Source of the DNA: Qipengyuania aquimaris
Lineage (GTDB): Bacteria; Pseudomonadota; Alphaproteobacteria; Sphingomonadales; Sphingomonadaceae
Direction: 5' to 3'
DNA: 64,000 bases
NCBI RefSeq assembly: GCF_009827445.1
Contig: NZ_WTYI01000001.1
Coordinates: 2,598,511 to 2,662,510, forward strand
Shown: positions 17,494-27,109 of the stretch, one piece after another
Layout: each line of letters starts with the position of its first letter
Numbering within the stretch: position 1 is the stretch's first letter
The notes under the pieces: model-generated
What the model was told of the DNA's origin: nothing
What the model saw: the letters and a program-made list of their open reading frames with translations, nothing else
Database searches by the model: none
Position numbers and translations under genes: made by a program

Positions 17494-18801
17494 ATGGAAA
17501 CCACCCAAGAGCTGGCATCTCCATCTGCCGACCAAGCGCTCCAGGTCACCTACAAGGACCTTTTCGAGCTTACGCCCGATCCCCGCAATGCGCGTACGCA
17601 TCCCAAGCGCCAGATCGAACAGATCATCGCCTCGATAAACGCGTTCGGGTTCACCAATCCCATCCTTGCAGACCCTGAAGGCAATCTGATTGCCGGGCAT
17701 GGGCGGCTGCGCGCTGCAAGGCAGATAGGGCTGAGCAAAGTCCCGGTCATCGAACTTGCCGGTTTGTCAGAAGCGCAGAAGAAGGCGCTGCGGCTTGCCG
17801 ACAACAAGATCGCGCTCAATGCTGGCTGGGATACCGAGATCCTCAAACTCGAGCTTGCCGATCTGTCGTTGCCCGAGATCGATATCGATCTTTCACTCAC
17901 CGGCTTCTCCGCCGGCGAGATCGACGTTGTGTTGTCCGAAAGCGAGGATCCCGACGACGAGGTCATTCCCGAAGTTCCGATCGAGCCGTGTGTCTTTGCC
18001 GGCGATATCTGGCAGCTTGGTGAGCATCGGATAGGCTGCGGCGATGGCCGTGATGTGGGCTTTCTTCGCCGCGTCGTAGGCGAGGGCGCGCAAGTGGACT
18101 GCGCGTTCCTCGATCCGCCCTACAATGTGAAGATCAATGGCCACGCCAATGCCAAGGGCCGTCACCGCGAGTTCGCCATGGCCTCGGGCGAGATGAGCGA
18201 GGCTGAGTTCCGAAGCTTCCTCACCGATACGCTCGGCGCTTGCGCCAAGGTCTCGCGCGATGGTGCTGTTCACTTCGTCTGCATGGACTGGCGGCACATG
18301 GACGACGTCACGACGTCAGTGGCGAGTATCTACGACACCCTGCTCAACATCTGCGCCTGGAACAAGAGCAATGCGGGCATGGGATCGCTCTATCGTTCCA
18401 AGCACGAGATGGTCTTCGTCTACCGCGTAGGCGATGCGCCGCACACAAATTGCGTAGAGCTGGGCAAGCATGGCCGCAATCGCACAAACGTCTGGGACTA
18501 CCCTTCCGTCAACTCGATGCGTGGCTCGCGGCGCGAGGACCTGACGCTTCATCCCACCGTAAAGCCGGTGGCCATGGTCGCCGATGCAATTTGCGATGTG
18601 ACGAAGCAGGGCGAGCTGGTGCTCGACATCTTCCTCGGCTCCGGGACCAGCCTTATTGCTGCCGAGCGTGTCGGACGCGCCTTTCGCGGCGTGGATATCG
18701 ATCCCGCCTATGTCGATCTTGCCATGACCCGCTGGAGCGAGATCACCGGAAAACAGCCAAAGCTGATCAATCGCGACCAACAAATGGAGGCCGCAGAATG
18801 A
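17494..18801 (+). CDS. ParB-like/DNA methyltransferase fusion
   Basis: 435 residues. Residues 20-110 form a ParB/Sulfiredoxin-like domain (NPILADPEGNLIAGHGRLRAARQIG). From about 160 a beta-class amino-methyltransferase follows, with DPPYN near residue 208 and the AdoMet motif FLGSGTSLIAAE near 388. Such fusions occur in phages and islands and methylate adenine or N4-cytosine, perhaps protecting the element. No restriction endonuclease is nearby. Its stop overlaps the next start (ATGA). Confidence 0.92.
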   Translation: METTQELASPSADQALQVTYKDLFELTPDPRNARTHPKRQIEQIIASINAFGFTNPILADPEGNLIAGHGRLRAARQIGLSKVPVIELAGLSEAQKKALRLADNKIALNAGWDTEILKLELADLSLPEIDIDLSLTGFSAGEIDVVLSESEDPDDEVIPEVPIEPCVFAGDIWQLGEHRIGCGDGRDVGFLRRVVGEGAQVDCAFLDPPYNVKINGHANAKGRHREFAMASGEMSEAEFRSFLTDTLGACAKVSRDGAVHFVCMDWRHMDDVTTSVASIYDTLLNICAWNKSNAGMGSLYRSKHEMVFVYRVGDAPHTNCVELGKHGRNRTNVWDYPSVNSMRGSRREDLTLHPTVKPVAMVADAICDVTKQGELVLDIFLGSGTSLIAAERVGRAFRGVDIDPAYVDLAMTRWSEITGKQPKLINRDQQMEAAE

Positions 18802-19322
18802 GCCGGGCGGGCAATGGTCGCTTCCAGAAGGGTCAGTCGGGCAATCCCAACGGACGCCCAAAAGCTCGCCGACCGAACAACTCGGCCTTCGACATCATCT
18901 TGGACAAGTCACTCACCGTCACCCAGAACGGGGGCGCGCGTGAGCTGACGGTCGAAGAGGCCTTGGAGCTGCAGACCTACCAGGCTGCGCTGGGGGGAAG
19001 CCGCATGGCTATTCGCAAGGTTCTCAAGATGATCGAGAAGCGCGAGGCTGCTTTGGCCAAGAAGGCGCCAGTGCAATCTACTCCCATCAAGACGGAGTTC
19101 CACTACACCTCGGATAACGCCAACGAGGCCATGCGACTTCTCGATATCGCAGAGCCCGATCCGGGAATGGAAGGAAGGCGCTGGTTCGTAAACGCCTGGG
19201 CGACGCAGGCAGCGCTTAGCCGGCCAGGCCGCAAACGGTACGAAGGCAAGGAAGTCGACAATATCAAGTTCTTCACCAAGGACTGCAATACGCTTCGCTG
19301 GCCTCGCGGAAACTACCGATGA
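18798..19322 (+). CDS. DUF5681 protein 1
   Basis: 174 residues beginning with the DUF5681 signature GRFQKGQSGNPNGRPKARR. Family members are associated with phages and islands and are of unknown function. ATGA overlap with the methyltransferase gene upstream and with the paralogue downstream, so all three are co-translated. Confidence 0.85.
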   Translation: MSRAGNGRFQKGQSGNPNGRPKARRPNNSAFDIILDKSLTVTQNGGARELTVEEALELQTYQAALGGSRMAIRKVLKMIEKREAALAKKAPVQSTPIKTEFHYTSDNANEAMRLLDIAEPDPGMEGRRWFVNAWATQAALSRPGRKRYEGKEVDNIKFFTKDCNTLRWPRGNYR

Positions 19323-19870
19323 CTGCCGAGCATCGCGGAGGATACGCTAACCCGCCGCAGGCGACACGCTTCAGCAAAGGTCAGTCCGGCAACCCTCGCG
19401 GGCGACCACGTAATCGTCATCGGGGCATTCCGCATGACGCCATTCTGGGTCAGATGGTCACCATTAGGGAGAATGGCAGAGAAAGACGGGTTACTGCGGC
19501 TGAAGCCTTTCTTCTGCAACTAACGCAAAAAGGTCTGGCAGGCGACAGCGCGGCGGCACGCGCCTCCCTTGAAGCGATCGAGAAGGCGCGATCATCGCGC
19601 TCCGACCAGGAGCAGACCATCAAGACAATTATTCTCCAGCCGATTGCTTCCGGTATGGATGCGATAATCGATACCCTCGGTATCGCTGTGTTGAAGTATC
19701 CGAAAGACGAGAGACGCGTTCGCTGGGAGCTGAATCCTTGGATCGTAGAGGCCGCGTTAGCGCGGCGTGCGGGCGAGCCGCTCTCAGCAAGCGAACAGCG
19801 CGAGGTCTGGGAAAATACCCGCACCCCGCAAAAGGTCACGTGGCCTCAATGGTGGAGCTACTTTGGCTGA
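19319..19870 (+). CDS. DUF5681 protein 2
   Basis: 183 residues, same N-terminal signature (TRFSKGQSGNPRGRPRNRH) as the preceding gene but otherwise diverged; the middle is helical (residues 60-110) and the end is aromatic-rich (TWPQWWSYFG). Last gene of the module. The 146 bp to the LacI gene hold no feature I can support and no second copy of the tRNA-Ser 3' end. Confidence 0.83.
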   Translation: MTAEHRGGYANPPQATRFSKGQSGNPRGRPRNRHRGIPHDAILGQMVTIRENGRERRVTAAEAFLLQLTQKGLAGDSAAARASLEAIEKARSSRSDQEQTIKTIILQPIASGMDAIIDTLGIAVLKYPKDERRVRWELNPWIVEAALARRAGEPLSASEQREVWENTRTPQKVTWPQWWSYFG

Positions 19871-20016
19871 ATGGCAGCTATGCGCCCCAGATTCAGACAT
19901 TCGGGTGAGAGGGCGGGGCGCCTTAAAGCGGACCGCCAAACTTGGCTGCTCAAATTAGCAGAGGCGCTGGTTTCAGATTAAAACCGATACTGGGCTCAGG
20001 GCCAATCGGCGCCACC

Positions 20017-21057
20017 TCAAGCTGTTTGGCGAGCGATCAGCTTTGGCGGCAGAACGAGGCTTTCAGTGCTTTCGCCATTCATGCGGCGTAGCAAAAGGTC
20101 GACGAGGCATCGGGCACCGGCGGCGATATCCTGTCTGACAGTTGTGAGCGGTGGCTGCGTCTGCGATGCGATAGGTAGATCGTCGAAGCCTATTAGTTTC
20201 ACTTTTCCCGGCACGGCAATCTTCCTGCTTTGCATTTCCTTGAGACATGCGACCGCCAAAAGGTCCGTAGCGGCGAAAATTCCGTCGAAATCGCTATGCG
20301 AACTTGCGAAGTGTTCAGCAATCTCGTCTGCCGCCCGGTCCGGATTTAGATGAGTTGGGAGTACACTAATCGACACCCCCATCTTGTCGGCCACAGCCTT
20401 CGCCCCGGCAAAGCGTGCAGCGAATTCGATTGGGTCGGTCGAACCGAGAAACGCGATACTCTGGCAGTCGGAGGCGATCAGGCGCTCAGCTGCCAGCTTT
20501 CCGCCAAGTCGGTTGTCGGACCCCACCACACAGTGGCGCTGTCCCTCTTGGTGATTGCCCCAGACGACCATGGGCCGGTAGCCGTCAGCCACATCTTCGA
20601 TGCGGTCAAACTGGTCTGACTGCCCGATCACGATGGTGCCTTCCACCATGCCTGAACCTATGAACCTGTCGAGCCAGTCTTCGTCTTTGTCGGGTATGAC
20701 CCGGCGCAGCATAAGGTCGTAACCACGCTCGGTCAGTTCATCGGCCAAATAGCCTAGAAGGGTCATGAAGAAGGTATCAGATATCTGCTGGCGTCGATCG
20801 TGCCCCAAGGGGATCACAACTCCGATCACCCCGGTTTTCTGGCGCCGGAAACGGCTCGCCATCTGATTGAGGCGAAAGTCATGTTCGCGCGCCAGCGCCT
20901 CGATCTTCTCGCGGGTCTTTGCGTTGACGAGGCTCTTGCCTGCCAGAGCTCTCGACACGGTTCCCGGCGAGACCCCGGCCAGCTTCGCCAGGTCGGTAAT
21001 CGTCCGGACACGCTTCGGCATCTCAACAGGCTTATCGTCGTTAGGCAGTTTGGGCAT
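20017..21057 (-). CDS. LacI-family repressor of the sucrose/fructan locus
   Basis: 346 residues. N-terminal LacI helix-turn-helix (TITDLAKLAGVSPGTVSRAL, residues 19-38) with the hinge region, then the periplasmic-binding-protein-like effector domain (VIGVVIPLGHDRRQQISDTF onward). It sits beside the transporter gene, 6 bp from its end, and very probably binds the two palindromes at 22470-22506. The effector is likely sucrose, fructose or a phosphate ester, by context. Confidence 0.92.
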   Translation of the reverse strand: MPKLPNDDKPVEMPKRVRTITDLAKLAGVSPGTVSRALAGKSLVNAKTREKIEALAREHDFRLNQMASRFRRQKTGVIGVVIPLGHDRRQQISDTFFMTLLGYLADELTERGYDLMLRRVIPDKDEDWLDRFIGSGMVEGTIVIGQSDQFDRIEDVADGYRPMVVWGNHQEGQRHCVVGSDNRLGGKLAAERLIASDCQSIAFLGSTDPIEFAARFAGAKAVADKMGVSISVLPTHLNPDRAADEIAEHFASSHSDFDGIFAATDLLAVACLKEMQSRKIAVPGKVKLIGFDDLPIASQTQPPLTTVRQDIAAGARCLVDLLLRRMNGESTESLVLPPKLIARQTA

Positions 21058-21063
21058 CTGCTC

Positions 21064-22398
21064 CTAGCTCGCTCGCGGTTGCATGACTTTCGGCACGGGC
21101 CTTCCCGCGTCGACAAACATCGTCGCGATGGCTCCTAGTATCATCAGGCCTCCGCCCAGCAACAGCACATTGCGCGGATCCCCGCCTAGGATCGGCTCAT
21201 AGAATAGCGGCATGGTAAGCGTCTGGATGAGCATCGGTATGACGATGAACATATTGAAGATGCCCATGTAGATTCCATTGCGCTCCGGCGGAATTACGTC
21301 GGCGAGCATAACATAGGTATTGCCCATCATGCCGGCCCAACCGATCCCGATACCAAGCATGAGGACGAATAGCCCAGCCGTTGTCTCTACACCCGGGATC
21401 ATGAGCATCGCCGCTCCCGAAGCGGTAAGGCAAATCGCATGCACCAGCCTTGCCCCTAGCTTCCGCACGATTGGGATCAGCAGCAGGGCTCCGAGAAAAG
21501 CGATGAAATTGTAAAGAGCGCCCGCCTGCTGCGTGGTGAGTGTGGCTTCCCGGAAGGCGGCGCTTGACGGATCTGACGTGTCGTAGAGCGACCTGCCGAC
21601 AGCGAAGGTGATGTACTGCCAATAGGCGAACATTGCGTACCATTGGCAAAGCATGGCCAGAGAAAGCTGACGCATCGCTTTTGGCATATCGCGGATCGCG
21701 CTGACGATTTCCTCAGCGGTGGCGGCGACCGTCAACGGTTTCGTGTCGAGGTCTTCTTTTTCTTCCTCCGTCATTGGAAGCTCCGGAACGCGCCAAACCG
21801 ACCAGACGATCGTGCTGATCGACAGGATCGCACCGATGATGAAGGCGATTTTCACGATTACGGGAATGCCGTTTTCATCCAGCACATCCTTCGCGACAAA
21901 TGCCGTGAGCAATGTCGGTGCAAGGTATGACAGTGTCTGTGCGAGTCCGGTAAAAGCACTCTGGGTGAGGAAGCCTACAGACCGCTGATCGGGGACGAGG
22001 CGATCGGCCACATAGGCGCGATAGGGCTCCATCGTGATGTTGTTGCCGGCATCGAGGATCCAGAGGAGGCTCGCTGCCATCCACAGTGCACTCGAGTAGG
22101 GCATGAGGAGCAGGCTGATCGAGCAGATGATCGCACCAATCAGGAAGTAGGGCGTACGCCTCCCAAATCGCGAATTGGTTCGGTCACTCATTGCGCCGAT
22201 TATCGGCTGAACGATCAAGCCGGTCATCGGACCGGCAAGCCAGAGGAGGGGCATGGTGGATTCTTCCGCGCCCAGGAATCCGTAGATCGGACCCATGTTG
22301 GCCTGCTGAAGACCGAAGCTGAACTGCAGGCCAAAAAAGCCGATGTTCATTTCGATGATTCGAAGCAGCGAAAGCCGCGGTTTTGTGGCGGTTAGCAT
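21064..22398 (-). CDS. MFS/GPH-type sugar:cation symporter
   Basis: 444 residues with about 12 transmembrane helices. The loop GAMSDRTNSRFGRRTPYFLIG is the D-R-x-G-R-R type of GPH/SLC45-like sucrose and maltoside carriers, and GNNITMEPYRAYVADRLV matches the same branch. It imports the sugar taken across the outer membrane by the divergent TonB receptor. Divergent promoter region with two operators lies upstream. Sucrose or short fructans are likely by context with GH68. Confidence 0.88.
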   Translation of the reverse strand: MLTATKPRLSLLRIIEMNIGFFGLQFSFGLQQANMGPIYGFLGAEESTMPLLWLAGPMTGLIVQPIIGAMSDRTNSRFGRRTPYFLIGAIICSISLLLMPYSSALWMAASLLWILDAGNNITMEPYRAYVADRLVPDQRSVGFLTQSAFTGLAQTLSYLAPTLLTAFVAKDVLDENGIPVIVKIAFIIGAILSISTIVWSVWRVPELPMTEEEKEDLDTKPLTVAATAEEIVSAIRDMPKAMRQLSLAMLCQWYAMFAYWQYITFAVGRSLYDTSDPSSAAFREATLTTQQAGALYNFIAFLGALLLIPIVRKLGARLVHAICLTASGAAMLMIPGVETTAGLFVLMLGIGIGWAGMMGNTYVMLADVIPPERNGIYMGIFNMFIVIPMLIQTLTMPLFYEPILGGDPRNVLLLGGGLMILGAIATMFVDAGRPVPKVMQPRAS

Positions 22399-22469
22399 CC
22401 TTTAGTCCCTCTCCAAGCCCCGCCATTCCGGCGATGTGCAACGCTTAGGTGTCACACAAATCGCCGAAT

Positions 22470-22506
22470 TGCAAACGTTTGCATTTTTGTGTTGCAAACG
22501 TTTGTA
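22470..22506. promoter_or_regulatory. Paired LacI-type operators
   Basis: TGCAAACGTTTGCA (22470-22483), a perfect 14-bp palindrome, and TGCAAACGTTTGTA (22493-22506), centres 23 bp apart, lie between the divergent transporter and TonB receptor genes. Even-length palindromes with a central CG are typical LacI-family operators, and a LacI-family gene is adjacent. Confidence 0.9.
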
Positions 22507-22560
22507 TCGAGCGTATGCCTAATGAGCGAATCATAAAGAATTCACATCGGGAGAGTACCA

Positions 22561-25035
22561 ATGCAGTTTCGTCACGCCCTTGCCGCAGGCGTTGCCCTGT
22601 CGGCCATTTCCAGCCCCGCTTTCGCGCAGGATGATGCTCCTGCAGCTGATGGAGAGCCCGTACTTGAGAGCGACGTTATCGTTGTTACGGCGGTTGCTCG
22701 CGGCCAAAACCGCTTGGAAACTTCGGTTTCGGTCAGCACGGTCGATGCCGAATCAATCGCGGACCTGAACCCCAGCTCCTCGGCAGACCTTATTCGCCAG
22801 ATCCCGGGCATCCGCTCGGAAGCCTCCGGCGGTGAAGGTAATGCCAACATTGCCGTCCGCGGCATCCCTGTTTCGACTGGTGGTGCTCGCTACATCCAGC
22901 TGCAGGAGGACGGCCTGCCGGTTCTTGAATTCGGCGACATCATCTTCGGTAATGCTGACAACTTCCTGCGCGCAGATCGCAATGTGGGCCGCGTGGAAGC
23001 AGTTCGCGGCGGTTCGGCATCGACGTTCGCTTCCAACTCGCCTGGCGGAATCGTGAACTTCATCTCTAAAGATGGGCAGGATGAGGGAGGTGCGATTGCC
23101 GGCACGATTGGCCTCGACCACGAAACCTATCGGGTCGATTTCGACTACGGTTCTGCTCTGGGCACCGATACATTTTTCCACGTCGGCGGCTTCTACCGTA
23201 CTGGTGAGGGTGTCCGTGAGGTAGGTTACAACGGCTCGGACGGCGGCCAGATCAAAGCCAATCTGACGCAGCTTTTCGACAACGGAACGCTACGCTTCCA
23301 TGCGAAATACCTCGACGACAAGACGCCGACGATCCTTCCTCAGCCGGTCTTCGTAAGCGGAACCGATGAAAATCCTAACTATTCGGCGATCCCGAATTTC
23401 GACCCTCGTACGGACTCGCTTTATAGCCGCTATATCGACAGCGCTGTTTCGCTCGATGGCGGCAACAATCCGACGACCTACGATATCCATGAAGGTTTGT
23501 CCGTGAAGGCGGTAACGCTTGGGTTCGAAGGTGATTTCGAAGTCGCGCCCGGTCTGACGCTAACCAACAAGTTCCGGTTTGCAGATAACTCTGGTGCCTT
23601 TGTGTCTCCCTTCCCCGCTAGCGCCGGTGATGCCCAGTCGATTGCAGACGGGATCGGCGGCGCCGGCTCTTCGATCCGGTTTGCTTCTGGACCAAACGCG
23701 GGTCAGTTAGCCGATCCGGCGACTATCGGCGGAAATGGTCTGCTGACGAACATTGTGTTGTTCAATGTGCGTCTCAACAGTCTCGATCACATCGCCAACG
23801 ATTTTCGTATCGCGAAGGAAATGGACTTCGCAGGCGGATCGTTGACGCTTACCGGCGGCTTCTACGCTTCGTCGCAGGATGTGGACACCGACTGGGTGTG
23901 GACTTCCTATACCCAAACTGTCGAAGGCGACGGCAATTCGGTGCTGGTCGACATCCTCGATGCGGGCGGCAACACGGTTACGCAAAACGGGACCGTTGGG
24001 TTCGGCGCAAGCTTCTTCGGCAATTGTTGCCGTCGCAGCTACGACGTGAACTACGAAACCTACGCCCCTTTCGCGTCACTCTCGCTCGAATTGGATCGTC
24101 TGACGTTCGACGCAAGTGTCCGGTATGACTTCGGCAATGCCGAGGGCACGATCACCGGGTCGGATTCCGGCTTCGGCAATGGCGTCACTTCGTTCGACTT
24201 CAACGGCGATGGCTCGATCAGCCCAGCCGAAGCGCAGACCAGCATCCTTCCGTTCGATGCGACCCGCCCCGTAGATTACGATTACGATTACATCTCGTAC
24301 TCGATCGGCGCCAACTATCTTCTCACCGACAATTTCTCGGCGTTTGCACGCTACAGCCACGGCGGTCGTCATACTGCCGATCGTAGCCTGTTTTCCCCGG
24401 CAGTCAGCACGGTGGACGGCGGTCTGCCCGGTGACGACGATAGCGGTGTCATCGCAGAGGTCGATCAGATCGAAGGCGGCTTTAAATACCAGGGCGCAGG
24501 ACTTCGGGTTTATGCCACTGCCTTCTTCGCTGAGACGGCGGAAACCAACGTGGAGATCGCTCCGCTTCTTCTTACCGACAACCGCTACGAAGCGTACGGG
24601 GTCGAACTTGAAGGAAGCTACAGCGTGGGTCCCTTCTCGATCTCCGGCGGTGCAACTTGGACCGATGCCGAGATCAAGGAGTCTCTCAACGCTTCGGTCA
24701 TTGGGAACACTCCCCGCCGTCAGGCTGATTTCGTCTACCAAGGTACCGCGCAGTTCGAGAACGATTTGCTCACGGTAGGTGTCAATGCGATCGGCACGAC
24801 TGACAGCTACACGCAGGACAGCAATCAGCTGAAGCTGCCCGGCTACACGCAGGTCAACGCCTTCTTGGCAGTTCGTCCGATCGATAACGTCGAATTGGCG
24901 CTCAACGCCAGCAACCTCTTCGATGTCTTCGGCTACACCGAAGCGGAAGAGGGATCGATCCCCGGCAATGGTCTGGCCCGCGCCCGTTCAATTGCCGGCC
25001 GCGCAGTAACAGCGTCGGTTCGCCTCGACTTCTAA
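22561..25035 (+). CDS. TonB-dependent receptor
   Basis: 824-residue outer-membrane receptor. Signal peptide ends at FAQDDAPAAD (about residue 24). A TonB-box-like DVIVVTA is at about residue 38, the plug domain follows (SSADLIRQIPGIRSEASGG), then a 22-strand barrel ending in the aromatic RLDF expected for BamA recognition. Energised by TonB-ExbBD. In this locus it should take up sucrose or fructo-oligosaccharides. Start ATG follows GGGAGAG by 7 bases. Confidence 0.95.
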   Translation: MQFRHALAAGVALSAISSPAFAQDDAPAADGEPVLESDVIVVTAVARGQNRLETSVSVSTVDAESIADLNPSSSADLIRQIPGIRSEASGGEGNANIAVRGIPVSTGGARYIQLQEDGLPVLEFGDIIFGNADNFLRADRNVGRVEAVRGGSASTFASNSPGGIVNFISKDGQDEGGAIAGTIGLDHETYRVDFDYGSALGTDTFFHVGGFYRTGEGVREVGYNGSDGGQIKANLTQLFDNGTLRFHAKYLDDKTPTILPQPVFVSGTDENPNYSAIPNFDPRTDSLYSRYIDSAVSLDGGNNPTTYDIHEGLSVKAVTLGFEGDFEVAPGLTLTNKFRFADNSGAFVSPFPASAGDAQSIADGIGGAGSSIRFASGPNAGQLADPATIGGNGLLTNIVLFNVRLNSLDHIANDFRIAKEMDFAGGSLTLTGGFYASSQDVDTDWVWTSYTQTVEGDGNSVLVDILDAGGNTVTQNGTVGFGASFFGNCCRRSYDVNYETYAPFASLSLELDRLTFDASVRYDFGNAEGTITGSDSGFGNGVTSFDFNGDGSISPAEAQTSILPFDATRPVDYDYDYISYSIGANYLLTDNFSAFARYSHGGRHTADRSLFSPAVSTVDGGLPGDDDSGVIAEVDQIEGGFKYQGAGLRVYATAFFAETAETNVEIAPLLLTDNRYEAYGVELEGSYSVGPFSISGGATWTDAEIKESLNASVIGNTPRRQADFVYQGTAQFENDLLTVGVNAIGTTDSYTQDSNQLKLPGYTQVNAFLAVRPIDNVELALNASNLFDVFGYTEAEEGSIPGNGLARARSIAGRAVTASVRLDF

Positions 25036-25051
25036 TCTGGGAGCAAAAGAC

Positions 25052-25087
25052 GGGGTCGGCCGGAACTTTCCTCCCCTGGCCGGCCCC
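25052..25087 (+). promoter_or_regulatory. Intercistronic hairpin between receptor and GH68 genes
   Basis: GGGGTCGGCC pairs with GGCCGGCCCC (10-bp stem with one G-U pair, 16-base loop). No T-run follows, so it is more likely an mRNA processing or stabilising hairpin, or a weak attenuator lowering GH68 expression, than a terminator. Confidence 0.55.
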
Positions 25088-25118
25088 ACACTTTCAACTC
25101 TCAATCTTGGATCGTTCG

Positions 25119-26234
25119 ATGACTAGCGTTTGGACTGCCCACGACGTCGACAAAATTGATCTCGATCGCGTTGATCGAGTTCCTGTGATCACTGAAGCCC
25201 AGCGCGACGGACTTCTTGACGATCGAGTATACTGGGATATGTGGCCTATTCAGGATCCGGACGGGCGCATCGCGGATTGCACGGGTCGCGAACTTTGGAT
25301 GGCACTCTCCGCGCCCGACCGCGGTGACCCGTCGCTAAGACATTTCGAGGCGAAAATCCGCCTTTTGGAGCGCAAGAACCAATCATGGCTCGATATCGGT
25401 GATGTCCTGCCGGACCAGCCGGTTCCCTATGAACGCGAATGGGCGGGTTCGGCGTTGAAAACTGGCAATCGGGTCAGCCTCTACTTCACTGCTGCGGGGA
25501 CGGTCGATCGGAGTGGAGGTTACCAGCAGAAGCTTTTCGAAGCTCACGGCACGCTCGATGACGATGGCTTGCCCAAGGATTGGACCCGACCGGCGCCCTC
25601 GATCTCTGCTCACTCGCCGCTTTATCATGCGGCAGACGCCCACGAGGGTGAAGCTGGCAAGATCAAGGCGTTTCGTGACCCGGCCTATTTTCGTGATCCA
25701 GCGGATGGTCAGGAATACCTCGTCTTCACTGCTTCGCTCGCAGACGCGCAATCCGAGTTCAATGGCGCTGTAGGCATTGCCCGGCGTCAGGGGAATGACT
25801 GGATCCTTTTGCCACCGATCATCCACGCCGATGGGGTGAATAACGAGCTTGAAAGAGCACATGTCGTCTTCCATGAAGGGCGATACTACGCGTTCTGGGC
25901 TACCCAAAGCGGAACTTTTAGCCCGGGATTGCGCAACGCGCCGAACGGTCTTTACGGCATGGTATCGGACAGCCTTCTTGGCGAATATCGACCGCTCAAC
26001 GGTTCAGGACTGGTGCTCGCCAACCCGTCGGACGAACCGTTGCAGACATATAGCTGGTTCGTGTCGCGTGAATTGATCGTATCGAGCTTTGTCGATCACT
26101 GGGGGCTCACCACGATGTCCAAGCAGCAAAAACCGGAGGATCTGGCGAGGCGGTTTGGCGGCGTTCCGGCACCATTGCTTCGGCTACAGATCGACGTTGA
26201 TCGTTGTGAGCTGGTGCAATTGGAGCCTGCATAA
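25119..26234 (+). CDS. GH68 fructosyltransferase (levansucrase/invertase type)
   Basis: 371 residues of glycoside hydrolase family 68, which cleaves sucrose and transfers fructose to water or growing fructan. Expected catalytic residues are present: Asp40 in VYWDMWPIQD, the RDP aspartate at 187 and Glu245 in ERAHVV. No classical signal peptide is seen, as in Zymomonas enzymes, so it is either cytoplasmic or exported unconventionally. Start at the ATG 25119; a TTG four codons upstream is possible. It is followed by the ROK kinase gene with one base overlap. Confidence 0.93.
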   Translation: MTSVWTAHDVDKIDLDRVDRVPVITEAQRDGLLDDRVYWDMWPIQDPDGRIADCTGRELWMALSAPDRGDPSLRHFEAKIRLLERKNQSWLDIGDVLPDQPVPYEREWAGSALKTGNRVSLYFTAAGTVDRSGGYQQKLFEAHGTLDDDGLPKDWTRPAPSISAHSPLYHAADAHEGEAGKIKAFRDPAYFRDPADGQEYLVFTASLADAQSEFNGAVGIARRQGNDWILLPPIIHADGVNNELERAHVVFHEGRYYAFWATQSGTFSPGLRNAPNGLYGMVSDSLLGEYRPLNGSGLVLANPSDEPLQTYSWFVSRELIVSSFVDHWGLTTMSKQQKPEDLARRFGGVPAPLLRLQIDVDRCELVQLEPA

Positions 26235-27109
26235 TGGGAGCTCCGCGAATGTTTGGTGGGATAGAAGCAGGCGGAACCAAGTTCGTGCTCGCGGTCGCAT
26301 CCTCGCCATCGGATATTATCGCGCGGCATGAGATGCCAACCCGCTCGCCCGATGAAACATTAGCAGAAGTTGAGGCGTGGTTCCGCACTCACCCTCCTCT
26401 GGACGCAATAGGGATTGCCTCGTTCGGCCCAGCCATCATCGATCTTGCCGACCAGAATTGGGGGCGGATCGGATCAACTCCAAAGCCTGGGTGGTCAGAT
26501 TGCGATGTCGCTGGCTTTTTCCGGAACGCGTTTGGCTTGCCGGTTGGCTTCGACACGGATGTTAATGGAGCAGCTCTCGCCGAAGCGAGATACGGGGCTG
26601 GCCGCAGCGCAAGCTCACTCGTCTACGTGACAGTAGGGACAGGCATAGGCGGCGGCTTAGTCATCAACGGCAAACCGGTTCACGGAGCCGCGCACCCAGA
26701 AATGGGTCATATCTTTCCGAGGCGCCATGCTTCCGACACGAGCTTCAAAGGAATATGCCCTGCCCACGGGGACTGCCTCGAGGGATTGGCTTGCGGTCCG
26801 GCGATCATCGAACGTTGGGGCCACTCTTTGTCTGAGCTTCCCGATGATCACGAGGCACTGGATGTAATCGCCTCATACATCGCTCAACTTTGCCATTCGA
26901 TCTTCGCCATAACCTCTGCAGAAATGATTGTTCTTGGCGGCGGCGTCATGAATACTCGCGGCCTGTTTGACCGCATCCACAGAGAGGCCGATCAACTCAA
27001 CGCAAGCTATTTCCCTGGGACCAATCGACACACCATTGCGCGCCCCGGTTTGGAGGAAAACTCCGGGCTGATTGGTGCCCTACTGCTTGCAGAAAGAGCT
27101 GCCGGATAA
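26234..27109 (+). CDS. ROK-family fructokinase
   Basis: 291 residues. N-terminal ATP motif GGIEAGGTKFVLAV and the ROK zinc/sugar block HPEMGHIFPRRH followed by CPAHGDCLEGLACGPAI near residue 175. This branch of ROK proteins phosphorylates fructose, completing the pathway after GH68 releases it. ATG overlaps the GH68 stop (TAATG). Confidence 0.92.
   Translation: MGAPRMFGGIEAGGTKFVLAVASSPSDIIARHEMPTRSPDETLAEVEAWFRTHPPLDAIGIASFGPAIIDLADQNWGRIGSTPKPGWSDCDVAGFFRNAFGLPVGFDTDVNGAALAEARYGAGRSASSLVYVTVGTGIGGGLVINGKPVHGAAHPEMGHIFPRRHASDTSFKGICPAHGDCLEGLACGPAIIERWGHSLSELPDDHEALDVIASYIAQLCHSIFAITSAEMIVLGGGVMNTRGLFDRIHREADQLNASYFPGTNRHTIARPGLEENSGLIGALLLAERAAG

Noticed and set aside
19871..20016. Second copy of the tRNA-Ser 3' end marking the island's right boundary
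   Set aside because: No stretch resembling the T-arm/acceptor end of tRNA-Ser(CGA) was found there.
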